DNA of 64,000 nt from Vibrio maritimus. Its GTDB lineage: Bacteria; Pseudomonadota; Gammaproteobacteria; Enterobacterales; Vibrionaceae. The stretch is from NCBI RefSeq assembly GCF_021441885.1, contig NZ_CP090438.1:1612001-1676000 (forward strand), in the 5' to 3' direction. Both the position numbers and the translations under genes were made by a program. The notes under the pieces are model-generated. The model had not been told where the DNA came from, searched no databases, and saw only the letters and a program-made list of their open reading frames with translations. Shown piece by piece: positions 34,054 to 41,870 of the stretch. Position 1 is the first letter of the stretch, and every line of letters begins with the position of its first letter.

Positions 34054-35106
34054 TTAGTTATTTCGAATGGATGACAGAGAGCGCCCGCAGCGTTCAAACA
34101 ACCCTTTCCAATATTTAACGTGCTCTCTACTGGTCTCCTTAAATTCAAGGTGTCGCTGGTGAAGGCTATAGACATTAGCATCGCTTTGAGAGAGCAAGGC
34201 GGAAACGAACTGTGTTTCCTGAGCGATAGCTTGATACTCAGAGTCAACATAGGATAAATACGGCTGTACTTCTTCGACAAACACATTGTTGAAAACATTA
34301 ACAAGGTACTTAAATCGAGATGTATCTCTGTTCTTACCACAAATAATCTTGTCATCATATGTGTTGAGCTGTTTGGTAATGGTGCGCATCCAATGTGCGC
34401 TCGCTTCTAACGAAAAGGCGAGACGACCGATGACATTACTCTTCTCTAATTGTTCTTGGTAAGGTGTGAGCAACGGAGGCCGCTCAATGGTTGCCCGGTC
34501 GCTTGTCGTAATGAACTGAGCCACTTGATTAAACGCTGTTAAAGACTCGCGCACTTGGAGCGCCGTACTCCCTTTATTGGCTACTAACCAATCATGCCCG
34601 TTGAGTTGTGATCGCATAGCATCACTTGTATAAACGAGGTTGAAGAAATAGTCCGGCAGGTACTGATACTTAACGCTCAAAATATCTTGTAAGCTCGTTT
34701 TGAGCTCTAATTCGATTTGGTTCGAGGTTAGGCATCGTTCTAATCCATCAATGAGCTTTAATTGATAGTCAAAATTCCGAAACTGGTCCTGCACCTTACC
34801 TAATACGGAGTTTCGCTCCGCAATAAGTCCGAACAGCTGACATTTACGAAGCTGGTAGCTATCAACAAGCCCAAGCGTTGTCCTAGGTATCTCTTTAGTG
34901 AGCTCTCTTTTCGATGGGAGTTCGACAAGAGTCAACTCGGGAGGAGGGAGTAAGTCACTCTCTTGAACATTCGCTATTCTCTCTTGATAGTCAACAAACT
35001 TAGCTGATGGGCTATCGGTGAAACAACCAGCGAGCATAACCGGTGCAAACAAAAGGCTTGCGCGCGTCATAATGTTAGCTGAAAGAGAGTCGCGTTCAGG
35101 TTTCAT
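34054..35106 (-). CDS. DUF3080-like lipoprotein
   Basis: 350 aa. Lipobox LAGC (in FAPVMLAGCFTDSPS) preceded by a short hydrophobic stretch; a second in-frame ATG at 35070 (MTRASLLFAPVML) would give a cleaner signal peptide, but neither start has a convincing ribosome site. Mature part is mostly helical with scattered cysteines (RKCQL, ERCLTS, IICGKNRD, ERCGRS) and a conserved-looking YLPDYFFNLVYTSDAMRSQL. Convergent with the ligase gene, 6 nt apart. Function unknown. Confidence 0.75.
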   Translation of the reverse strand: MKPERDSLSANIMTRASLLFAPVMLAGCFTDSPSAKFVDYQERIANVQESDLLPPPELTLVELPSKRELTKEIPRTTLGLVDSYQLRKCQLFGLIAERNSVLGKVQDQFRNFDYQLKLIDGLERCLTSNQIELELKTSLQDILSVKYQYLPDYFFNLVYTSDAMRSQLNGHDWLVANKGSTALQVRESLTAFNQVAQFITTSDRATIERPPLLTPYQEQLEKSNVIGRLAFSLEASAHWMRTITKQLNTYDDKIICGKNRDTSRFKYLVNVFNNVFVEEVQPYLSYVDSEYQAIAQETQFVSALLSQSDANVYSLHQRHLEFKETSREHVKYWKGLFERCGRSLSSIRNN

Positions 35107-35296
35107 AATGGTTTTTAATTGAACTCCAGCAGTTGCATGTTTTTACAAGGATTTGTACGTAAGGATAGAGCATTTATGGTCATAGCAGGTGTGGAATAAC
35201 TCAGTTGTAGCATTGGGCAAACTGCATTGCCTCTCACAACCCCAAGAATGAATATCCGCTACTATGATAAACAGAATGAAGAAATGAGGAGCCGTG

Positions 35297-35653
35297 ATGA
35301 GCGATCAAGTAAAACTAGACTATGTAGAGTTTGCAGCCCAAGACCTAATAAAGACAAAGCAGTTTTTCACCGATGCGTTTGGATGGGACTTTCAAGATTA
35401 TGGCGATGAATACAGCGCGTTTTCTAATCAGGGGCTTAATGGCGGTTTTTACAAAGCAGACATGTGCTCTGAAGCAAGCAAAGGCGGCGCGCTATTGGTC
35501 TTTTACAGCCCTTCGATTGAAACAACCTACGATAAGGTCGTAAAGAGCGGCGGTGTGATTGTTAGAGAGATCTTTGACTTTCCAGGTGGGTGCCGCTTCC
35601 ACTTTAGTGAGCCAAGCGGTAATGAATTCGCCGTTTGGTCGGAGTCTCGATAA
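35297..35653 (+). CDS. VOC/glyoxalase-like protein
   Basis: 118 aa, one bleomycin-resistance/glyoxalase-type domain: KLDYVEFAAQDLIKTKQFFTDAFGWDF in the first beta-alpha-beta module and GGVIVREIFDFPGGCRFHFSEPSGNEFAVW in the second, with the terminal E of GNEFAVW as a likely metal ligand. GAGGA lies 6 nt before ATG 35297; a GTG at 35294 is too close. Substrate unknown. Confidence 0.85.
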   Translation: MSDQVKLDYVEFAAQDLIKTKQFFTDAFGWDFQDYGDEYSAFSNQGLNGGFYKADMCSEASKGGALLVFYSPSIETTYDKVVKSGGVIVREIFDFPGGCRFHFSEPSGNEFAVWSESR

Positions 35654-35688
35654 ATAAAAAGGCTCTGGAGATAATCCAGAGCCTTGCC
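35654..35688 (-). terminator. Terminator shared by the VOC gene and purT
   Basis: AAGGCTCTGGA / TCCAGAGCCTT stem. The minus-strand side is followed by TTTTTATTTAT, so it works best for purT. Confidence 0.8.
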
Positions 35689-35707
35689 ATTTTGAGTGTT
35701 TAGAAGG

Positions 35708-36883
35708 TTAGTAAACGACTTTTACCTTCTTTGCACACTCTACCGCTTCGTCGATAGCGGTCTCTAAAGATTTACGTTTTGTCAAAATGACACCTAGGCG
35801 ACGTCGACCATCAATATCTGGCTTACCAAACAGACGAATCTGTGTTTGTGGCAGCGATACTGCGTCTTCAATGCCTTCAAAGCGAATGTTGTTTGAAGTC
35901 CCTTGGCCCAAGATAACTGCTGATGCAGCTGGACCATATTGAGTGATACCATTTACCGGTAAACCAGTAAACGCACGTACGTGAAGCGCAAACTCAGACA
36001 TATCTTGAGAAATCAGTGTGACCAAGCCCGTGTCGTGTGGGCGAGGAGACACTTCATTGAAGATAACTTTATCGCCCTTAACGAACAGTTCAACACCGAA
36101 GATACCGTAACCACCAAGCGCGTTTACGACTTGCTCAGCTGTGTATTCTGCCGCTTTTCGAGCGTTCTCAGACATGACTTGTGGCTGCCATGACTCGCGG
36201 TAGTCGCCGTCTTCTTGACGATGCCCTACCGGTGCACAGAAATGAACGCCATCAACCGCTCGAACGGTAAGCAAGGTGATTTCGTAGTCGAAGTCGATAA
36301 AGCCTTCAACGATGACGCGTCCTGCGCCTGTACGACCACCTTCTTGAGCATAAGTCCATGCAGACTCAATGTCCGCCTCTGTCTTGATGACACTTTGACC
36401 CTTGCCAGAAGAACTCATTACAGGTTTCACAACACAAGGTACGCCAACGTGAGCAACTGCCGCTTTAAAGTCGTCATAGTTGTCAGCGAACTGGTAAGGT
36501 GATGTATTAAGGCCCAGCTCTTCTGCTGCTAGGCGACGGATACCTTCTCGGTTCATCGTCAGCTTGGTTGCATTAGCCGTTGGTACGACATTCAGGCCTT
36601 TTTTCTCAAGCTCAACTAGCTTGTCAGTCGCGATGGCTTCGATTTCTGGTACGACGTACGCAGGCTGCTCTTTTTCGATGATAGCTTCGAGTGCTTCCCC
36701 GTCGAGCATATCCAGTACATAGCTGCGGTGAGCAACTTGCATCGCAGGGGCATCTGCATAGCGGTCACAAGCAATGACTTCGAGACCGAGGCGCTGACAT
36801 TCGATGGCAACTTCTTTACCAAGTTCACCTGAGCCCAACAGTAATACACGCGTAGCATTTTCACGAGTAGCAGTACCAAACAT
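35708..36883 (-). CDS. purT: Formate-dependent GAR transformylase (PurT)
   Basis: 391 aa from ATG 36883 (MFGTATRENATRVLLLG), 7 nt behind AAGGA; an in-frame ATG at 36904 has no site. ATP-grasp enzyme making formyl-GAR from formate in purine synthesis. Motifs: GSGELGKEVAIECQRLG, VVKPVMSSSGKGQSVI (ATP-binding loop), VEGFIDFDYEITLLTVR, GVELFVKGDKVIFNEVSPRPHDTGLVT. Single gene, PurR-type box 62 nt upstream, terminator behind. Length and motifs are standard. Confidence 0.96.
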   Translation of the reverse strand: MFGTATRENATRVLLLGSGELGKEVAIECQRLGLEVIACDRYADAPAMQVAHRSYVLDMLDGEALEAIIEKEQPAYVVPEIEAIATDKLVELEKKGLNVVPTANATKLTMNREGIRRLAAEELGLNTSPYQFADNYDDFKAAVAHVGVPCVVKPVMSSSGKGQSVIKTEADIESAWTYAQEGGRTGAGRVIVEGFIDFDYEITLLTVRAVDGVHFCAPVGHRQEDGDYRESWQPQVMSENARKAAEYTAEQVVNALGGYGIFGVELFVKGDKVIFNEVSPRPHDTGLVTLISQDMSEFALHVRAFTGLPVNGITQYGPAASAVILGQGTSNNIRFEGIEDAVSLPQTQIRLFGKPDIDGRRRLGVILTKRKSLETAIDEAVECAKKVKVVY

Positions 36884-36944
36884 ATAATATCCTTGATCGT
36901 TCATGAGGAAGAATTGCGGTGGATCATACTGGAATTAACCAGGA

Positions 36945-36960
36945 AAGCAATCGTTTGCGC
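36945..36960. promoter_or_regulatory. PurR box ahead of purT
   Basis: AAGCAATCGTTTGCGC; the core GCAATCGTTTGC differs from the PurR palindrome GCAAACGTTTGC at one base. purT is a known PurR target in E. coli. Confidence 0.75.
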
Positions 36961-36989
36961 GGGAAATTACCATTCCTTTTCAATAGACT

Positions 36990-37026
36990 TAAAAAAACAG
37001 CCCCGCAACTAAGCGGGGCTGATAAA
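36990..37026 (-). terminator. Terminator after cdd
   Basis: CAGCCCCGC/GCGGGGCTG stem with seven T on the minus strand, 20 nt after the cdd stop. Confidence 0.87.
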
Positions 37027-37045
37027 AAGGTTCGAATTCATATCA

Positions 37046-37933
37046 TTACAACGAGATGTACTCGAGTGGAATGTCTGGATCAATGGCCTCAAGAGTTGCT
37101 TGAGTGTCTGCAAGGTGGCTAATTTTCCCAGATGCCATCTCAGCAAGTGCGACTAAACGAATAGATTCGAATGATTCACCATCAAGTAATAGCTGCATAA
37201 ATGCCACTTGAAGTGGAGGAAGGCTCGGGTTGAACGCCGCGTTTTCAGCATAAGCACCCTGGTATACCTTTCCGCTTTCAGTCGCAATAGCAACGCCACT
37301 TAAGTTTTGTGTGTAAGGAGAGTGACTTCTATTGAGGGCATCAACTGCCGACAAGATCAATGCGTCTGTCTCTTCAGTCGATAAACCGTGCTGTTTTGGG
37401 CTCATCAGCGCATCAGTAATGCCAAGATCTTTAGGACCAAAAGACTCAGGTAGATACTCTTGAAGTGTCATCGCGTCACGTTGAGGCAATTGAACAACTA
37501 AGGTATCTGCTGTCGTAAGTTCATTCATAAACTGACGACAGTGACCACATGGACTGTAGTTAATGGTGATGTCTTTAAGACCAGTTTCACCCTTCATCCA
37601 GGCGTGGCTAATCGCAGACTGTTCAGCGTGAACAGTCTGACCCAATTGCGCGCCGATGATTTCCATGTTGGCACCGAAATATAATCGACCTGATAAACCA
37701 CGGACGATGGCACCGACATAAAACTCAGAGATTGGCGCGTAGGAATAAGCGGCAGCAAACGGTAGTAGGGCAACACGAAGTTCATCGTCTTCGAGTCCTG
37801 AGATTGCTAATAACTCTTCAAATTGCGACTTAGAAATCGTAGCGTCGAAGTCAGACGCAGTAATAATAGGCTTTAGAAAATTTGCAATCTGTTCTGGGAT
37901 TTCGGCCAACGCAGAATCAAAACGATCAGTCAT
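37046..37933 (-). CDS. cdd: Cytidine deaminase
   Basis: 295 aa, the long dimeric E. coli form with a catalytic domain and a C-terminal pseudo-repeat. Active site: HAEQSAISHAW (zinc ligand and catalytic Glu) and PCGHCRQFM (two cysteine ligands). Deaminates cytidine and deoxycytidine for pyrimidine salvage. Upstream lie a perfect CRP core and possible CytR half-sites. In E. coli the order yohJ-yohK-cdd is the same, so the linkage here is conserved; the 180 nt before cdd nevertheless has its own control signals. Confidence 0.95.
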   Translation of the reverse strand: MTDRFDSALAEIPEQIANFLKPIITASDFDATISKSQFEELLAISGLEDDELRVALLPFAAAYSYAPISEFYVGAIVRGLSGRLYFGANMEIIGAQLGQTVHAEQSAISHAWMKGETGLKDITINYSPCGHCRQFMNELTTADTLVVQLPQRDAMTLQEYLPESFGPKDLGITDALMSPKQHGLSTEETDALILSAVDALNRSHSPYTQNLSGVAIATESGKVYQGAYAENAAFNPSLPPLQVAFMQLLLDGESFESIRLVALAEMASGKISHLADTQATLEAIDPDIPLEYISL

Positions 37934-37991
37934 GCGGTTTCCTATGTTATTGGACGTTTTCTTACATTCTAAGCAAGTTTTGCAGAGATAA

Positions 37992-38009
37992 AGGTGATTG
38001 CGATCACAA
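37992..38009. promoter_or_regulatory. CRP site upstream of cdd
   Basis: GTGA-TTGCGA-TCAC (37994-38007), a perfect core, followed at 38010-38035 by AT-rich DNA with a TGCAAT-like CytR half-site. CRP/CytR control is established for cdd in E. coli. Confidence 0.7.
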
Positions 38010-38061
38010 TTAAAAATGTAATGAATGCAATAACCTCACAATAAGAGTGAAGTCACACAAT

Positions 38062-38092
38062 TTATGGATTGGTGAGGTCCACCAATCCATAA
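38062..38092. repeat. Perfect hairpin between yohK and cdd
   Basis: TATGGATTGGTG (38063-38074) pairs with CACCAATCCATA (38080-38091) around a 5 nt loop. No T run on either strand, so probably an mRNA stabiliser/processing stem or weak terminator rather than a classic terminator. Confidence 0.65.
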
Positions 38093-38113
38093 GCGTGCTT
38101 AGGCAAGTCTAGG

Positions 38114-38800
38114 TTAAGAGATAAGGTGGGTAAGCCAAATTGAAAACGCGAACATTGACGGTGCTAAGATAGAGGTGATTACACCACAAATAACCAATGC
38201 CAATGAACTAAAAGCGGCGTCTCGCGGATCTTTTTCCGCACTTGTCGCTGTCCCTAGGGCGTGCGATACCGTCCCCATTGTTAAGCCTTTGGCGATTGGG
38301 TGGGTGACACCAAAGAGGTTGTAAATTGGATAGGCCATTATGGCGCCAAATAAGCCGACCAGAAGAACAAGGATAGCCGCAATGGATGGCTCTCCCCCTA
38401 AGTGACTGGAGACTTCCATAGCAATTGGGGTGGTGACAGATTTACCAAGTAAACTCGCAATTAGGTCCATATCTGCACCTAGCAACACTGCGATGATTGA
38501 TGCTGTAAACATTGAGGCAATACTACCTACACCGCAGGCAAGCGCTATGATTCGCCAGTTCTGACGAATCTGTGGAAGTTGTTCATAAAGTGGGTAAGCT
38601 AATGCAACGACGGCAGGTTGCAGTAAATAACTGATCCATTCATTGTCCGCGTAGTAGGTATCAAAGGATACGTCGAACCAGACTAGAACGGGGATCAAAA
38701 TCGCGATACTGATGAGTAGCGGGTTGAAGAGCGGGTTTTTCACTTTCATTGCAACGAAGCGGGCGAAGAAAAATACCGCAACGGTAATAGGAAGCCACAT
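38114..38800 (-). CDS. yohK: LrgB/CidB-family membrane protein (YohK type)
   Basis: 228 aa, six or seven hydrophobic helices. Family hallmark GKSVTTPIAMEVSSHLGGEPSIAAILVLLVGLFGA is present, and the later GTVSHALGTATS stretch is typical. Pairs with the LrgA-like protein whose stop is one base before its start. Proposed roles are holin/antiholin-like control of lysis or pyruvate/nucleoside-linked transport; the conserved link to cdd favours a metabolic role in this branch. Confidence 0.9.
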   Translation of the reverse strand: MWLPITVAVFFFARFVAMKVKNPLFNPLLISIAILIPVLVWFDVSFDTYYADNEWISYLLQPAVVALAYPLYEQLPQIRQNWRIIALACGVGSIASMFTASIIAVLLGADMDLIASLLGKSVTTPIAMEVSSHLGGEPSIAAILVLLVGLFGAIMAYPIYNLFGVTHPIAKGLTMGTVSHALGTATSAEKDPRDAAFSSLALVICGVITSILAPSMFAFSIWLTHLIS

Positions 38801-38801
38801 A

Positions 38802-39167
38802 TTATTTGTCTCCCTTTTTTAAGAAGCGATCGAGAAATACCGAAAGCGCGATCAATACGATAAAAGACCCACCAACGGCACTTGCCAAAATAGGTAGGGC
38901 ATTCTCTACTAACATTTCAAAATGGTTCATTAATCCCACGCTGATGGGCACAAACAGCAGGATCATATAACGAATAAACACGTGAGCACCTGGCTGCACG
39001 ATGGACACAGGCATGGCACCAGTAGCAAGTGCAGTGAATAGAATGAGCATTCCGAAAACACTGCCAGGGATGGAAACATCTAACAAGCTTTGAATCGCAT
39101 TGCCTAGCCACAGAGAAATGAAAATGACAGCAAAAGACAGTAAATAGCGAAGCACGGTTTTGAGCAT
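38802..39167 (-). CDS. yohJ: CidA/LrgA-family membrane protein (YohJ type)
   Basis: 121 aa with four membrane helices; WLGNAIQSLLDVSIPGSVFGMLILF carries the family signature, and VQPGAHVFIRYMILLFVPISVGLM follows. Forms an operon with yohK (1 nt gap) and probably cdd. The C-terminus is basic (LDRFLKKGDK). No regulator gene of the LytR or CidR type is nearby. Confidence 0.9.
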   Translation of the reverse strand: MLKTVLRYLLSFAVIFISLWLGNAIQSLLDVSIPGSVFGMLILFTALATGAMPVSIVQPGAHVFIRYMILLFVPISVGLMNHFEMLVENALPILASAVGGSFIVLIALSVFLDRFLKKGDK

Positions 39168-39261
39168 GGCTTCCTCTTAGTGATGAATAGTATTGCAACA
39201 TATGTCGCAGCCACACAAGTGAAAAGTAGGTGGCTGCTTTTTAACTACGAGGATGGAGAAG

Positions 39262-40683
39262 TTAAGAAACGAGACGCTCCACGTAGCGGTAGACGGATTT
39301 TAGTATGGCGAGCTTCTTCTCGTCAGACTCATGTTCGTGAACTAAGTTTTCCATATTTAGCATGTAGTCTTCAATACGACTTTCGAAAAATTCACGACAA
39401 TGATTTGCCCACTTCTGCTGCTCAGTCTCATCAAGGGTCCACGCGAAATGGCGAGCTCGGTATCTAAATAACAGAGGTTCGACGCGAGAGTCACTAAAAC
39501 TAATGTCTAATGCCGATAGATTGTTTGGATCGGTATCTCGAATGATATCCATCGCACTGCGATCTGCTGGTGTAAAGAAACCACTGTAGAGCTGAGTATC
39601 AACGTCGTCATCGTTTTCAAACTCTCTTTCAATGCTATATAACCCAATTAGCTTTTCTCGTATTTCAGGGTTCTGCTTGATGAGAGCAAGATTCTTCAAA
39701 CATTGTTCTCTATCGATACCGATCACACCTGCATTTTCTGCGGTTAGCGTTTTAGCTGGAGCAAGAATAGGGCATTTGTTTAGATGAATAAGTTTAAGTG
39801 GAACAGGCAGTTCACCTTCTGCTAGATCATCGTGTCTGGTGTAGAGCCTTTTGTGAAGTGCTTCGACATCTAAATCTAGTAACGGCTGAGGATCTTTGGC
39901 GAGATCGGCAACAATCACTGCATTTTGGTTTGTTGGGTGCCATGCAATTGGTACGACCCAGCTAGTGTATTGGCACTCTTTACCGAGCATTCCAGATACG
40001 TGCATAAGCGGCGTCATATTGACGATATCTACCAGCTCATTGAGTTTGCGTTTGGTTCGCATTGAGTAGAAGTAGTCGAACAACTTAGGCTGTGCTGCTT
40101 TAACTTTTTTAGCAAGCTCAATGGTTGCAATGACGTCAGCCATCGCATCGTGTGCGTTTTCGTGCTCAATACCGTTCGCGACAGAAAGGTGCTCTAGCTT
40201 GAAACTGGTAAAGCCTTCCTCGTTTTCAGGCCACTCAATACCCTCAGGACGGAGAGCATGGCAGGCTCTCATTACATCGAGCAAGTCCCAGCGTGAATTG
40301 CCATTTTGCCAGCTCCATGCATATGGGTCGATGAAGTTGCGATAGCAGGTATATCGAGTGACTTCATCGTCGAAGCGAATACTGTTATAGCCGAGGCTTG
40401 TGGTATTTGGCGTCGCTAATTGCTCATGGATCTTCGCGATAAATTCAGGCTCTGGAAGCCCTTTTTCCTGACAAAGTTGAGGCGTGATTCCGGTAATCAG
40501 CGCAGCTTCTGGCGAAGGCAGATAATCAGCAGGTGGCTGGCAATAAATAACTAAAGGTTCGCCAATGATATTGAAGTCAGCATCTGTCCTAACGCCCGCA
40601 AATTGACAAGGTCTGTCTTTCGCTGGGCTAACACCCCAAGTCTCGTAATCAAAGAAGAAAAAAGTGGGTTGGTGTTGGGACAT
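39262..40683 (-). CDS. sbcB: Exodeoxyribonuclease I
   Basis: 473 aa from ATG 40683 (MSQHQPTFFFFDYETWG), behind TTAAGGA; upstream in-frame ATGs lack a site. DEDDh 3'-5' exonuclease of single-stranded DNA. Exo I motif FFFDYETWG, Exo II in NTTSLGYNSIRFDDEV, Exo III in EHENAHDAMADVIATIELAKKV. The SH3-like and helical C-terminal domains of E. coli ExoI are represented by the remaining ~270 residues. Single gene; no terminator evident in the 90 nt before yohJ. Confidence 0.95.
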   Translation of the reverse strand: MSQHQPTFFFFDYETWGVSPAKDRPCQFAGVRTDADFNIIGEPLVIYCQPPADYLPSPEAALITGITPQLCQEKGLPEPEFIAKIHEQLATPNTTSLGYNSIRFDDEVTRYTCYRNFIDPYAWSWQNGNSRWDLLDVMRACHALRPEGIEWPENEEGFTSFKLEHLSVANGIEHENAHDAMADVIATIELAKKVKAAQPKLFDYFYSMRTKRKLNELVDIVNMTPLMHVSGMLGKECQYTSWVVPIAWHPTNQNAVIVADLAKDPQPLLDLDVEALHKRLYTRHDDLAEGELPVPLKLIHLNKCPILAPAKTLTAENAGVIGIDREQCLKNLALIKQNPEIREKLIGLYSIEREFENDDDVDTQLYSGFFTPADRSAMDIIRDTDPNNLSALDISFSDSRVEPLLFRYRARHFAWTLDETEQQKWANHCREFFESRIEDYMLNMENLVHEHESDEKKLAILKSVYRYVERLVS

Positions 40684-40895
40684 TCGAAGTGCTTCCTTAA
40701 GTCGTAAAGTCGGCCGTGTAATCAAGGCTTTCCAATAATTTCTTATTAGACCATTGCTGCTATTACAAGGCAATGAACAATGAAAAATACCCCGATACAC
40801 GCTGCTTTAATCGCCAAACCAACGTTAAATTCGAACAAAGATACAATACAGCAATTTGTTTACTATATTAAAAAGAAAACCCTGAGGTAGACAGT

Positions 40896-41870
40896 GTGGT
40901 AAGAGTACCGTTTATCATCGCTTGCATCAGTATTCTTTGGGGATGCGGCGACAAGGAAGTCAAATCAGAAAATCCAGAAGACATACTGGTTGTCACAGGA
41001 GTTCAGCCAGGGGTGGGGCTGTTGCATTTAGCGAAAGAAGCAAAGGAGTTTGACCTTCAAAAGTTACAAGTTTCTATTCACTCCAAACCCAGCGGAAAGT
41101 TAGCGATAAAATCGGTAATCAATGAAGATGTTGATGCTGATGTTATTCTCACCGCTGATATCGCATATCTTGCTCACCAACATTTGCTGCCAGACTATCG
41201 AGTTGTCGCAACGGTGTTTGATTCTGACAATGTAAATGGCATCGCCAGCCTAGAGCCATTTTTAAGCATTGCCAATATCGAAAATAAAGTCCTTTGTACC
41301 CAATACCTATCAGCACTGCATTTTTTTGGCCAATCACTTGTCGAACGAAGTGGCGCCAAAAATGTCCGTTTTGAATTTGTGAATGTTTCAGATCTCAACC
41401 AAAAACTTCTGGATGGGGATTGCGACTTTATAACTACGCGAGAACCTTTGATCACTGACCTAGCATCAAAGCGAGGTGGAACGGCATATGTGAAGCACTT
41501 CCCAGGTACTTATCTTCAATACGAACTTGTGCTGGTACACAATCGCATTCCAGACGAAGTCGTAACAAGGTTTTTACGAGCGTTAATTAAAGCGGAGTCT
41601 GTCATAGAGGAGCGTTCAGAATACGCACAGACAGTCCTTGTTGAAAACTTGAAAACCGACCCACATCAGCTCAACAAGCTATTAAACGAGAGTGTTCTGT
41701 CGGTTTCTCTATATCAGCCATTAGTGACACTTTTTAATCGCGAGCTTGTTTGGCTCAAATCTCACGGTTTGTATGAAGAAGCCATTGTAAATACAAGGGA
41801 TATGTTGCGTCCAGAGCCGTTACGCGATGCCGCCCCATTGAGACAGACGATTATAGACTATGAAAATTAG
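40896..41870 (+). CDS. Periplasmic substrate-binding lipoprotein (NMT1/TauA-like)
   Basis: 324 aa, GTG start behind CTGAGG. Signal and lipobox VPFIIACISILWGC. The mature protein resembles type-2 periplasmic binding proteins of the NMT1/SsuA/TauA group (VTGVQPGVGLLHLAKEAKEFD; KSVINEDVDADVILTADIAYL; DGDCDFITTREPLI). No ABC permease or ATPase is near. Instead its last 11 nt overlap the start of a GGDEF-EAL gene, so it most likely acts as the ligand sensor that feeds that protein, in the way NspS feeds MbaA in V. cholerae. Ligand unknown. Confidence 0.85.
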   Translation: MVRVPFIIACISILWGCGDKEVKSENPEDILVVTGVQPGVGLLHLAKEAKEFDLQKLQVSIHSKPSGKLAIKSVINEDVDADVILTADIAYLAHQHLLPDYRVVATVFDSDNVNGIASLEPFLSIANIENKVLCTQYLSALHFFGQSLVERSGAKNVRFEFVNVSDLNQKLLDGDCDFITTREPLITDLASKRGGTAYVKHFPGTYLQYELVLVHNRIPDEVVTRFLRALIKAESVIEERSEYAQTVLVENLKTDPHQLNKLLNESVLSVSLYQPLVTLFNRELVWLKSHGLYEEAIVNTRDMLRPEPLRDAAPLRQTIIDYEN